From assembly GCA_019279435.1 (NCBI GenBank), contig JAAALK010000082.1:82184989-82248988 (forward strand): a DNA stretch of 64,000 nucleotides. Direction: 5' to 3'. This stretch comes from Zizania palustris (taxonomy: Eukaryota; Streptophyta; Magnoliopsida; Poales; Poaceae). Every line of letters starts with the position of its first letter. Positions within the stretch are counted from its first letter, which is position 1. The notes under the pieces are model-generated. The model did no database searches. It was not told where the DNA came from and saw only the letters and a list, made by a program, of their open reading frames with translations. Position numbers and translations under genes: made by a program. Shown in pieces: positions 33,865-44,356 of this stretch.

Positions 33865-33866
33865 GT

Positions 33867-33884
33867 TGGCGCCGTCCGTGGGGA
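33867..33884 (+). other. E3 primer-binding site
   Basis: TGGCGCCGTCCGTGGGGA starts 2 bases after the LTR end. Its position and TGGCGCC start are standard for a gypsy PBS. Confidence 0.85.
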
Positions 33885-33926
33885 ACTTAGTCCGAAAAAC
33901 TTCGTTCTCTACCAACTTTTTACATC

Positions 33927-35417
33927 ATGCCTCCTAAGCGGAGCGCACCTCGCAATCCCGTTCGGAGGTCCTCTCGGATCTCCGGAGAGATACCATTTGA
34001 CACGGTTGAAGTCGGAGGGCCTTCGACTTTCCCTCCGCAAACTCCGAAAGGAGTTTCCATCCCTCAAACATACGAAGCTTCTCCGCCAACTCCTTCCATA
34101 CTTCGACCACCCGGAGTCCCTCCTCCACCTTCCATCCCAATTCAAACTGATCCTACTAGTTCTCAAGACCCGGAAGACCCTTCCGGAGGAGATGAAGCCA
34201 ATCTTGGAGATATGGCCACTCAAATGGCCAACCTTCAAGCTGAAGTAGCAAGATGGCGACAAGAAGTTGCGAACAGGCTTCGCTCCCAAGCCATCCCATC
34301 TATCCCAGAAGTGCTCGAAGATGCCGAACCCGATTATCCCGAAGCCCCAGAGAATGCCTCCTTCGATAATGAATCTCCGCTGCATCCCGAGCTACAGAAA
34401 GTTCTCTTTGATCCGAAGTTTAAAACTTCAAAGCTCTGTAAGTATGCTGGAGATGAAGATCCTGGAGAGTTTGTTCGCTCTTATGCCCTAGCAATCGAAG
34501 CTAGCGGAGGAGTTCGAGACACCATGGCGAAGTGCTTCCCCTTAGCTCTTCAAGGAGTGGCATTAAGGTGGTTCTGGTCTTTGAAGCCAGGATCAATTAA
34601 TTCATGGGGGCAGCTGAAGAAGAAGTTTATAAGCAATTTTCAAGGCACCTTCGTGCCTCCGATGTCAACGGGAAGCCTTTTTCAGGTGAAACAGCTCCCC
34701 GGAGAGACATTGAGGCAATATTTCAAGCGCTTCGCTCATACGAAGTCGCAGATCCGGGGGTTGTCTGCATCTTCGGTAGTTGATGCAGCTCGGGAAGGCG
34801 TCACTCATCAAGGCCTCCTGGATAAGCTTCATCGGAAAAGCATCTCCTCGGTCTCTCAGTTGATGTCATACTTCGAGGAGTATGCGAGGTCAGAAGAAGG
34901 CTGGCTTCGAAGAACTGCAGCTACTTCATCCATATTGCAAGAAGTTAAAGTAGAAGTAAAAACTTCGGCACAGCCGCAAGAACCAGTCTTCGAAGTTCAA
35001 CATGATCGGAGAAGAGGGCAAAAGCACCCTCGTTCTGAAGTCATGAATATTGCACCCCCACAGAAGTTTACACAGAGAGCTCCACAGTCTTCGGGGAACA
35101 AGACCAGCGGTTGGAGGCCGCCAGGGAAAACGGCTGGCAAGGGCCAGACCCTTTTCTACTGCATCCATGGTGAAAATCGAAGCCATGCAACTTATACTTG
35201 CAAGGCAATACTTACTCTAAGAGGAGAGTATTTAGAAAGAACTTCGGGTCGAGGTACTACCGACCGGGTTCCAGTTGCACCGCGCCCAGAGCCGGTCCAG
35301 GCTGTGGCGCGGATAGAAAACTTTGATGCCGCAAGACTCCCTCCAGTGGCCAATGTTATGCCACCTCCGAAGCAAGAGGAAGGGCAAGATCGAGGGAAGA
35401 GAGTAGTTCTCCCCATC
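33927..35417 (+). pseudogene. E3 Gag, interrupted by E2
   Basis: Gag starts at ATG 33927 (MPPKRSAPRNPVRRSSRIS) with a Pro-rich N-terminus, a short coiled-coil-like MATQMANLQAEVARWRQEV, and the capsid region from about residue 150 (LQKVLFDPKFKTSKLCKYAG, YALAIEASGGVRDTMAKC, RWFWSLKPGS, FISNFQGTFV, LPGETLRQYFKRF). A Cys/His segment CIHGENRSHATYTCK lies near 35160. The frame is open for 497 codons up to the E2 insertion in GKRVVLPI and resumes exactly in frame after the duplicated CCATC at 47689 (SGGGTLGSMSKRQRRDY), continuing into protease until one extra base near 47866. Confidence 0.92.
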
Positions 35418-35900
35418 TGTAACACCCTAAGAAATAAAAACAAATAAAATAAAAGAAAAATATTATTTAAATCATTTCTGGATTTACTTAATAAAGGAAA
35501 ATCATAAAAGAACCCGAATAAAGCCAAGCAAGGAGAAATACACAAAATATGGACTTGAAAATTTTATGAGATGAACTAGAAACCAAGATATAATTTTAGG
35601 AATTTTTACAAATTTTTATCAATAGTGATTCAACCCTTAATCAAATAAATGAATTACTGGATTTATTTTAAATCAGAAAAGAATTAAAATCCTTAGTGGG
35701 CCTCAACCTTCAAAGTGACCAAGCCCGGCCCAGTCCAAACCGCCAGCCACCGACAGGTGGGACCGACCTGTCGGCGCTCGCGTCCCCTCTCTCCTCCCCC
35801 GCGCCGTTCCCGCTTGGCCCACCAGTCAGCACCTCGTGGCCGTTCCTCGCTCTCTGGTCACCTCGGCCCGCTTGTCGGCGCTCGTTTTCCCGCTCGCCCA

Positions 35901-35925
35901 CTGACAGGTGGATCCCACCTGTCAG
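35901..35925. repeat. Perfect inverted repeat, 11-bp arms
   Basis: Arms ctgacaggtgg and ccacctgtcag around a 3-base centre, upstream of the TATA box. The same repeat is at 44840-44864. A similar 9-bp-arm repeat, ccgacaggt/acctgtcgg, is at 35750-35774. Confidence 0.85.
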
Positions 35926-36176
35926 AAGCTTCGTCTCCGATGGAAGGGGATCGCCCCCTTCCTTCCTCCCGGCGATCACTTTCGGTTTTTCACCGCCGGC
36001 CGCCCGCGATCGCCCGGATCACCCACGGATCGCCTTCCTCGCACGCCACCGCCTCCCTTCCATCCCTGAGCCACGCGTTTTCGCGCCTAAGGAAGCTAGC
36101 CCGAAGCTTTTGGAAAGGGATCGTCGGAGCTCACGGGAGCCCTCGGTTCCCTGCCATCCAGACGCCGGCGACCCCC

Positions 36177-36184
36177 TATAAAAA
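36177..36184 (+). promoter_or_regulatory. TATA box, E2 5' LTR
   Basis: TATAAAAA within CCCCCTATAAAAACCCCCC, about 760 bp into the LTR. The counterpart in the 3' LTR is at 45116-45123. Confidence 0.72.
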
Positions 36185-36672
36185 CCCCCCTGCAGCTACC
36201 GCCCTCAGCCCACACCCACTCAGCCATCCTAAAGCAAAAACAGAGCGCCGCCGCCTCCTTTTCGACCTTCGGCTCTGCCTCGCCTCCGGCGAGCCCTCCC
36301 CGACGATCCCGGCCTCCTCCGCCCTAGCCACCACCACCATCGGGTCCGCCGTCATCCACCCGTCCTCGGCCACGCCTCCATCGGCCGTGATGACCGCCGG
36401 ATCGCCGTCGCCGTCAACCACCCGAACCCCTCTGCCATCTACGCTCGCCGCCGGTCGCTTCCGGACCACCTTCTTCGCCGCCTAAGGTATCATCATGATC
36501 CTCTTTCCCTCCGCGTTCCATTTTTGCTGTTAGCTAGGCTCCTAGGCCCTCGCCGCCACTGTCGCAGCCGCACCCGAGCCCGCCGTCGCCGGAGACGAAG
36601 GGGGGTACGCGCCCCTTGCGTCGTGCCGTGCCGGATCGCACCCTGGCCGTCCGATCATGATCGGAGGGCTAC

Positions 36673-36697
36673 GATTAAATCCCTTCGGGATTTAATC
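36673..36697 (+). repeat. Hairpin with 11-bp arms in E2 leader
   Basis: gattaaatccc and gggatttaatc flank a ttc centre, about 490 bp past the TATA box, so in the transcribed leader. It is conserved at 45612-45636. A 14-bp palindrome lies just upstream at 36650-36663 and is broken by one base in the 3' LTR. Confidence 0.8.
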
Positions 36698-37327
36698 AGG
36701 GCCCTCAGATCTGGTCGAAGAGGTACGGTGCCATCTCGGCCGTTGATCGTAATTTAAATCCCTGGAGCGATCTGGTGCGTCCACGCGTACCTCTTCGCCA
36801 CGTTTTAATCACAGCCGTCCGATTTCATTAAAGCCTTCCCGCCTCGCATCTGGCCGCCGGATCTGGATCCAACAGATCTGGTTGATCCGGTCCACGCGCA
36901 CAGTGGCGCAGTCCACCGTGGGCCTGGCTCACCGTGGACCAGAGCCCATTTTCCAGTTTAAATAAAATGCAGAAAATAGTTTAAACTTCAAAAATTCATA
37001 ACTTGCTCATTTTAACTCCAAATTTCACCATACAAATTTTGTTAAATTCAGTATATTATTCTCTACACTTTTCTGCCATAAAAACAGTATGTTTCTGTTA
37101 CCCAAAATCACTTTAATAAATATTTAAATAAAACCCCTTAGGGATAATTTATTTAATTCAGAAAAATAAATTAGAAAAGCCTTAAGAAAATAAGTTTAAT
37201 GTCTATTCACCAAACATCAAAATATTAAAACTTTATTCCACACAACAAAACCACAAATATATATGTTTATTATTTGGTGGATTTTTATCTGTTTATTGAA
37301 TGTATTGTTTATTTTCCGTATCGAGAA

Positions 37328-38503
37328 GACTACGAGTTCGTCGAGGACCCGGAGTTCTACCCCGAGGTTCCTCCATCCCCATTTGCTGATCAAGGCAAGT
37401 CATCGACCACCTCTGTGGAAACAGTTGATCATCATTGAGCCCATGATTTAACAATTTATCGCTATAACTCATAGGTTAATATTGCATTAGTCAAAGATCA
37501 AGCCTTACACTTATATTTATTAGATCCCCGTCCTTGTGTGCAAACCCAAGCCATGCTTATTGAGCCTTAACTCCTTGACACTCTACAAATATTATATTAG
37601 CTAGTGCCCAATGTACCAGCACAACTGCAATAGGATATAAAGAATGAGTCGTAGTTGGATGGATTCTGGTATATGAAATACCCCGTTATTCTTGTCTCTG
37701 GACTCTGTTGGAGTTAGGTATGTTATAAGTATGGTGGGTTCCGGGTGCAAGCTCGGGTTTTGGTATGTCGCACCCGGGGCACTATAAGGACCTGTCTGCG
37801 GGATCTGTTGCAAAGCATTTCCGTACCAACCACAAGTCTAATGGGTAAGTCCTAACTGGAAGTGTGGAACACTCCGTCTCACGGCACCGTAGTGGAGGGG
37901 GCAAGGGGCTAGCCCTCAGGGCGCCTTGTACCGACGATGGCTCAAGGGGGGGGTATTGTGGAAACTCGACATGGCGAGACACGGTACGAAACCTATAAGA
38001 GGGTGCTGTTGAGTCGGGGGAGACCATATGGAAGGTTTTGGCACGAGTTCCCGTGAAATGGGTCATCTCGTTACACTTTGGTGTAAGTGATGAGTGCGTG
38101 CCTTGTGGGTACAGTGGTACATCTCTGATCAGAGTAATTCAATCTTTTCGAAAAGCCGAGCCCACGGTCAAGGGCGGGTTGTGTGACTACTCGCAGTTAG
38201 TTTACAATTGTTTGAATGGATGAGTTATTCATGGCATGTAAGGACTGTTGTGCGAGGAGGTAAAACGTACTCCTCGAGTTAGAAGATGATGATGCATTGA
38301 CATGTTTACCTTTCTGTACTAATAAATTGCTCACATTTAATGCTTTACAAATATGCTGCTTCCGCAAAACTAGCCACTATCTCCCTTGGTATTATCTTGC
38401 ATTATATTTGCATTCGGTGGCTTGCTGAGTACATCTGTACTCACCCCGTTGACTTACACCATCAGAGCCCGTCTACTACGAGGAGGATGAATGTCTGGAG
38501 TAG
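37328..38503 (+). other. Possible split acidic reading frame inside E2 LTR
   Basis: Two short GC-rich coding-like segments stand out in AT-rich LTR DNA: 37328-37394 (DYEFVEDPEFYPEVPPSP) and 38466-38503 (EPVYYEEDECLE then TAG). They join in frame if a GC-AG intron is removed, with donor AAG|GCAAGT at 37395 and acceptor CATCAG at 38465. The 3' LTR keeps both segments and both junctions (46268-46334 and 47433-47470) with two conservative-looking changes. I see no start codon or upstream exon with certainty. This may be a leader-encoded peptide, a relic of a captured exon, or chance. Confidence 0.35.
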
Positions 38504-38719
38504 CGACCCAGTCAAGGCGAGACTGGAAGGAGGCGTTCATCTAGGACCCTTGATTTTATTAGTTTCTCTTCACTTTCATTCACTTTTGTATTAATGCGGT
38601 CTACGAACCGTGAATGATTGCCCGTATTGTACGTGGTCGCTTGATGAACGTCTTGGTTTATTGATTTTCTATGGAATTTCAATAAAAGTCCTGATTTAAT
38701 AAATCGGGGCGCGACAAGA

Positions 38720-38732
38720 TGGTATCAGAGCC
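38720..38732 (+). other. E2 primer-binding site (initiator tRNA-Met type)
   Basis: TGGTATCAGAGCC starts 3 bases after the LTR. This is the standard plant initiator-Met primer site. Confidence 0.92.
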
Positions 38733-38854
38733 GACTTGACTGTAGGAAGCCAAACAGACCTGACCTTAGGACTTATACTTACTATATTTTCTTCCAAACA
38801 CTACTTATCCTCTCATCTTCCGAGATTTTCACAAAAATTTTCTCTCTTTTGTAG

Positions 38855-39606
38855 ATGCCGGTCCGTACCATGAGTGGGAACCTTCGTGATGAGGCCGGAT
38901 TCATCCGCGAGCTGCGCATGCTCGTTGGTTTCCTCGGATTTGAGCATGAGCCGATGTACCATGAAGTCTTCCCCGACGAGGAAGAAAGCTTCTGCGAGGT
39001 CACCGTCGTTGTCCAGCCCTCCCCTCAGACAGCTCACACCTATCGCGGAGGAGGACCTACCTTCTTGGTTGCCAGCCAGCGCACCGCCTCCAGGCACTCA
39101 CAGAGCTCCGGATGATCTATGACAGTGAGCTCTACGACACGGACTTTCGCTTCGTGCCTCTTCGCACTCCAGGGAGTCCCCACAGCGTCTTCGTCAGCAC
39201 ACTCTCCCAGCGTCATTCTGCTATCGGTCATACCATGCGCTTGTTGGAAGCCATGGATGATCTCCATTATGAGGCTCTGCAGGACGCTAATGGACAGCGC
39301 GACACCATCAGCTTTTACCGACAATCTTCTGAGGATCTGAACCGCGAGAACGGAGATCTTCGTCGCCGCATCCAGCAGGGACATCGTTTGGCTGCCGAAG
39401 CAGAAGAGTTACGGCGTCAGAATGAGCTCCTTCGGCAGCGTGTCGCCACCAACCCACAGCTCCGTTACCAGATCAAAGAGTTGAAGAAGGACATTGAGGA
39501 GATCGCACCTCTTCCGCCTCGCAAGAAGAAACCCCTTCGGATCCCCACTGTGAGGCCTAAGAGGATCTCCCGCAGTGCACCACCCGCCGGACCATCCAGC
39601 TCTTAG
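38855..39606 (+). pseudogene. E2 extra ORF upstream of gag (orf0-like)
   Basis: A protein frame starts at ATG 38855 (MPVRTMSGNLRDEAGFIRE), reading LRMLVGFLGFEHEP and a strand-rich segment, then loses frame at about 39060-39090. The continuation is in the next frame (ALTELRMIYDSELYDTDFRF) through a long charged helix (EDLNRENGDLRRRIQQG and onward) to a basic end (PPRKKKPLRIPTVRPKR) and TAG at 39604-39606. A single indel near 39075 explains the break. Position and layout fit the extra ORF reported before gag in some rice gypsy elements (RIRE3-type). Its function is unknown; the helical, basic C-terminus suggests a structural or nucleic-acid-binding role. Confidence 0.65.
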
Positions 39607-39832
39607 ACCCCGACCATCTCCCACGAGCCTGAGATTGAGCCGTCCCCCGAGCTACCATAGACGTAGTTTTACGATTAGTGCTTTTCATTCTTTTTGCTTG
39701 CTTGTATTGCCATTCATGTCAAAATATAAGGCATGAATGAAGAAATAAATAAATGTAACCGCAAGAACAGTATTTTGGGAATAAAACATAGAAGAGTTCT
39801 CTAAAATAAATGTTGTCTACTTTGAAAACTCC

Positions 39833-41000
39833 ATGATGACCAACACTCAGGGTTCCGACGCTCCCCAGAACGGAGGAGAGAGTGGCAACTTGCCACAATG
39901 GGGAGCAATGGGACAAAGGCAGGCCCCAATCGCTAACCACCCCACAGTGGCCGAGATGATGGCCACTCAAAACCAGCTAGTCACTGCTTTACTGAACCAG
40001 ATGCAACAACAGTAGCAGCAGATGCAAGAGCAGCAGGCTCAGTTCTTCCGAATCCACCAACAGCCCGAGCTGCCCCGACCCGCCACACCAGCTCCTGCTC
40101 CCGCCTCTCAGCTCTCGGAGTTCCTCCGAGTCCGCCCACCGACCTTCTCAAGCACCACCAACCCCATGGAGGCTGGGGATTGGTTACGAGCTATCGAGAA
40201 GAAGCTCGACCTCCTTACCTGCACCGAGAAGGAGAGGGTGGCCTTCGCCACCCACCAGCTTCATGGTCCCGCCGCAGAGTGGTGGGACAATCTTCGCAAG
40301 ACTCTGCCCGAGGGCCACGCCCATACTTGGGCAGAGTTTTCGGCCGCTTTCCGTGCCGCCCACATCCCCGACGGTATTATCGCGCAGAAACAACAGGAGT
40401 TCAGAGACCTGCAGCAGGGGAGCAGGTTCATAACCGAGTATCTGCATGAGTTCAACCGTCTGGCCCGATACGCACCTGAGGAGGTCCGTACCGATGCGGC
40501 CAGGCAGGCTAAATACCTCCGGGGATTGAAGGATGAGCTGTCCCTACAGCTTATCTCCGGAGATTTCGCCAATTTTCAAAAGTTGGTGAATAAAGCTATC
40601 ATTCATGAGACCCAGCAAAACAAGGTCGACCTGAAAAAGAAGAGGATGATTGCCTATAGGCAAAACCAGGGCATGGCTCAGAGGCCCCGATTCACACCTC
40701 CTCCACCGGTGCCACAATACCACCCCCGACCAGTGTATCATCCGGCACCACCCGCCGCCAACGCCGGAACCGGACAGCCTCGCTCCGCTCCCGCCGCCCC
40801 AACTGCACCAACCACCCCGGCAAAGAAGGCGGAAATCCTGCGCGACAAGCACGGCAAGCCCGTGGTATGTTTCAACTGCCGCCAGGAAGGGCATTACTCC
40901 AATGCGTGCCCTCACCCCAAGCGCATCCAAGGAGTTGCCGCGAACCCCGCCATCCGCGCCCGAGTAAATCACGTCACCGCTGAAGAAGCTCAGGCCGCAC
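39833..41000 (+). pseudogene. E2 Gag (one in-frame stop)
   Basis: Starts at ATG 39833 (MMTNTQGSDAPQNGG), with a Gln-rich stretch containing TAG at 40013-40015 within a run of CAG codons, so a CAG to TAG change is likely. The capsid region follows: FLRVRPPTFSSTTNPMEAGDW, LTCTEKERVAFATHQLHGPA, EWW, TWAEFSAAFRAAHIP, QGSRFITEYLHEFNRLARYAP. The CCHC zinc knuckle CFNCRQEGHYSNACP is at about 40868-40912. The frame runs straight into protease without a shift, as in other Tekay elements. Confidence 0.92.
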
Positions 41001-42895
41001 CAGAGATAGTGATGGGTAAGTTCTTGATACATTCAGCACTTGCCGTGGTTTTATTCGACACTGGAGCTACGCACTCCTTCATATCAACCGATTTTGTGGG
41101 AAAGAACAATCTAAACATAGAAGAACTACCCAGAGCCGTACAAATAGTCACCCCGGGAAAACAAACCCTGGCTCTAACCTATAGCCCAAAAGTATGGATA
41201 GATATCCAAGGTACGATATTTTGGGCAGACCCCATCCTAATAGAATGCCAAGGGTTGGATCTCATTCTAGGGATGGATTGGTTGAACAAATACCAAGGAG
41301 TAATAGAATGTGCCCAGAGAAAAGTGACTGTGACCAGTGAAGAAGGGACTGCCGTCACATTTCAAATGCCAAGTCTGAAGATCAGAAGGCCAAGACTGCA
41401 CCAGATTACCCTTGAAGAGATACCAATAGTATGCGAATACCCGGACGTATTTCCAGAGGATTTACCAGGGATGCCACCCAAGAGGGACATCGAGTTCAGG
41501 ATCGATTTGGTGCCCGGGACTACCCCTATTTACAAGCGACCATACCGGATGGCCGCTAACGAGTTAGCTGAGATGAAGCAGCAATTGGAGGATCTCGAGA
41601 GGAAGGGCTACATCAGACCAACTACGTCACCTTGGGGAGCCCCCGTAATCTTCGTCGAGAAGAAAGAAGACAAGGCTAAGCGTATGTGTGTAGACTACCG
41701 CGCTTTGAATGAAGTAACCATCAAGAACAAGTATCCGTTGCCTCGGATCAATGATCTCTTCGACCAGCTAAAGGGAGCTACGATATTCTCGAAGATCGAC
41801 CTACGTTCCAGATATCATCAGTTGAGGATTCGAGAAGAAGATATACCCAAGACGGCCTTTACCACCCGTTATGGCTTGTACGAGTGCACGGTTATGTCCT
41901 TTGGATTGACCAACGCCCCTGCATTCTTCATGAACATGATGAATAAGGTGTTCATGGAATATTTGGAAAAATTCATCGTGGTCTTCATAGACGACATCCT
42001 CATTTATTCCAAGGACCAGAAAGAGCATGAGACTCACCTCCGGTTAACCTTAGGGAAGCTAAGGGAACACCAACTATACGCCAAGTACAGCAAATGCAAG
42101 TTTTGGACAGCAGAAGTAAAGTTCCTTGGACACATCATCTCTGCACAAGGAATCACAGTAGACCCTGCCACCGTAGAAGCAGTTACGGATTGGCTGCCAC
42201 CCACAAACGTATCTGAGATACGAAGTTTTCTGGGTTTGGCCGGATATTATCGGAGGTTCATTGAGAATTTTTCTAAGATAGCCAAGCCAATGTCTAAGTT
42301 GTTGTAGAAAGCAGAGAAGTTTGAATGGACTCCCGAATGAGAGGAAAGTTTCCGCACGCTCAAGACTCGTTTGGTGTCAGCACCCATACTGACCCTACCC
42401 GATATCCGGAAAGACTTCCATGTCTATTGCGACGCCTCTCGCCAAGGATTGGGATGTGTTCTTATGCAAGATGGAAAGGTTATCTCTTATGCCTCCCGTC
42501 AGCTGAGACCTCATGAGTTGAACTACCCGACCCACGATTTGGAGTTAGCCGCGGTAGTGCATGCCCTTAAGATTTGGAGGCATTATTTGGTTGGAAATCA
42601 CTGTGAGATCTTTACGGACCACAAGAGCTTGAAGTACATCTTCACACAGCCGGACCTCAATCTGAGGCAAAGACGATGGTTGGAACTAATAAAGGACTAT
42701 GACTTAGGTATTCACTACCACCCCGGAAAAGCAAATTTGGTAGCTGATGCATTAAGTCGCAAGGGATACTGCACAGCCGTGATGATTCAGGATCATGCAC
42801 CCTCGTTAAGTAGAGAGATGGAAAAGTTGAATCTTGGGTTAACCACAGGAGCATACCTAGCCACCTTGGAGACCCAGCCAATTCTATTTGAGTAG
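41001..42895 (+). pseudogene. E2 protease, RT and RNase H (three in-frame stops)
   Basis: Protease has LFDTGATHSFIS (about 41051) and LILGMDWLNKYQGVI. RT has VPGTTPIYKRPYRMA, FVEKKEDKAKRMCVDYRALN, FSKIDLRSRYHQ and the catalytic FIDDILIYSK (FIDD at 41984-41995). Three stops interrupt the one frame: TAG 42305-42307 and TGA 42338-42340 between RT and RNase H, and TAG 42893-42895 after it. RNase H reads FHVYCDASRQGLGCVLMQDG, ELAAVVHALKIWRHYL, TDHKSLKYIF and NLVADALSR. The motifs are otherwise intact. Confidence 0.93.
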
Positions 42896-44314
42896 ATCCG
42901 TGAAGCTCAGTTAGAAGACCCGGATATAGCTGCCATTAGGAAGAACATGAGACAAGGAAAAGCCCCAGGATTTTCAGAGGATGAGAATGGCACCATATGG
43001 TTTGTAACCCGGATATGTGTGCCGGATAAACCGGAGATAAAAACCCTCATCCTGAGAGAAGCCCATGAGACATTATACTCCATTCATCCCGGCAGTACCA
43101 AGATGTACCATGACCTGAAGGAACGTTATTGGTGGGTTAGCATGAAGAGGGAGATTGCGCAGTTCGTCGCCGAGTGTGACACCTGCAGGAGGGTAAAAGC
43201 TGAACACCAGAGACCTGCAGGGCTGCTGCAGCCATTGAAAGTACCTGAATGGAAGTGGGAAGAGATCGGTATGGATTTCATCACCGGACTACCAAAGACC
43301 CAACTTGGGTATGATTCTATTTGGGTAATCATCGACCGGCTTACAAAAGTAGCGCATTTCATAGCCGTCAAGACGACCTTTAGTGGCCCCAAGCTTGCAG
43401 AATTATACATGGCCCGCATTGTGTGTCTTCATGGAGTGCCTAAGAAGATAGTGTCCGATAGAGGAAGCCAGTTCACCTCTCGTTTTTGGAAGAACCTTCA
43501 AGAAGAGATGGGAACAAGATTGAACTTCAGTACTGCCTACCACCCTCAGACGGATGGACAAACAGAGAGGGTAAACCAGATATTGGAGGATATGTTACGG
43601 GCATGTGTCTTGGATTTTGGAGCCACTTGGGACAAGAGCTTGCCGTACGCTGAGTTTTCGTACAACAACAGCTATCAAGCCAGCCTTCAGATGTCTCCTT
43701 TTGAAGCCCTATATGGACGTAAGTGCAGAACGCCTCTACTTTGGGACCAAACTGGTGAATCCCAAGTATTCGGAACTGACATTCTTCGTGAAGCTGAAGA
43801 GAAGGTACAGATCATCAGAGACCGACTCAAGACGGCCCAATCACGACAGAAGAGCTACGCAGACAATCGTCGCCGAGACCTAGCCTTCGAAGAAGGAGAT
43901 CATGTTTACCTTCGAGTTACGCCTCTCCGTGGTACTCAACGATTTAACATGAGAGGAAAGTTGGCCCCTCGATATGTTGGACCATTCCCCATTATCCGAC
44001 GCCAAGGCGAGGTTGCTTATCAGTTGGAACTACCACCCTCATTGGCTGGAGTACATGACGTGTTTCATGTTTCCCAACTAAAGAAGTGTCTCCGCGTCCC
44101 GACAGAGCAAGTGGACCTTCAGCAGTTAGATGTCCAAGAGGATCTGACCTATGTGGAAAAGCCTGTCAAGATATTGGAGGTCAAGGAAAGGATCACCAGG
44201 AGTCGGGTCATCCGCTTCTGCAAGGTGCAGTGGAGCAATCATCCGGTTGAGGAAGCTACATGGGAAAAAGAAGATGAACTCAAGGCACAGCATCCTGAGC
44301 TATTGAAGGATTGA
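42896..44314 (+). pseudogene. E2 integrase with chromodomain
   Basis: The integrase zinc region reads HETLYSIHPGSTKMYHDL and CDTCRRVKAEHQ (HHCC). The core has IGMDFITGLPKT, VSDRGSQFTS and GQTERVNQ, the three catalytic acidic sites. The GPY/F region is GPFPIIRRQGEVAYQLELP. The chromodomain follows at about 44131-44305, with VEKPVKILEVKER, IRFCKVQWSNHP and ATWEKEDELK; in chromoviruses this domain steers integration to heterochromatin. The frame ends at TGA 44312-44314. This segment has no internal stop; it is disabled only by those upstream. Confidence 0.93.
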
Positions 44315-44340
44315 TCCGAATCTCGAGGACGAGATTCTCT

Positions 44341-44356
44341 GTAAGGGGGTTAGGAT
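44341..44356 (+). other. E2 polypurine tract
   Basis: GTAAGGGGGTTAGGAT abuts the 3' LTR, a typical Tekay-type PPT. Confidence 0.8.

Larger units (their letters stand above)
35418..38716 (+). repeat. E2 5' LTR
   Basis: Begins TGTAACACCCTAAG and ends CGGGGCGCGACA. A GC-rich first half (35700-36800) with a TATA box is followed by an AT-rich block (36950-37300) and a mixed second half. ORFs of up to 256 codons in the GC-rich part have no family similarity I can see, and one does not keep the same start in the 3' LTR; they are not called. Three inverted repeats and a split acidic reading frame are listed separately. Confidence 0.95.

Noticed and set aside
35696..36485. Overlapping ORFs of 161 and 256 codons in the Tekay LTR (repeated at 44635-45424)
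   Set aside because: GC-rich DNA with few stops in several frames, no recognisable domain, and the region spans the TATA box. The identical pair in the other LTR is expected from LTR duplication.
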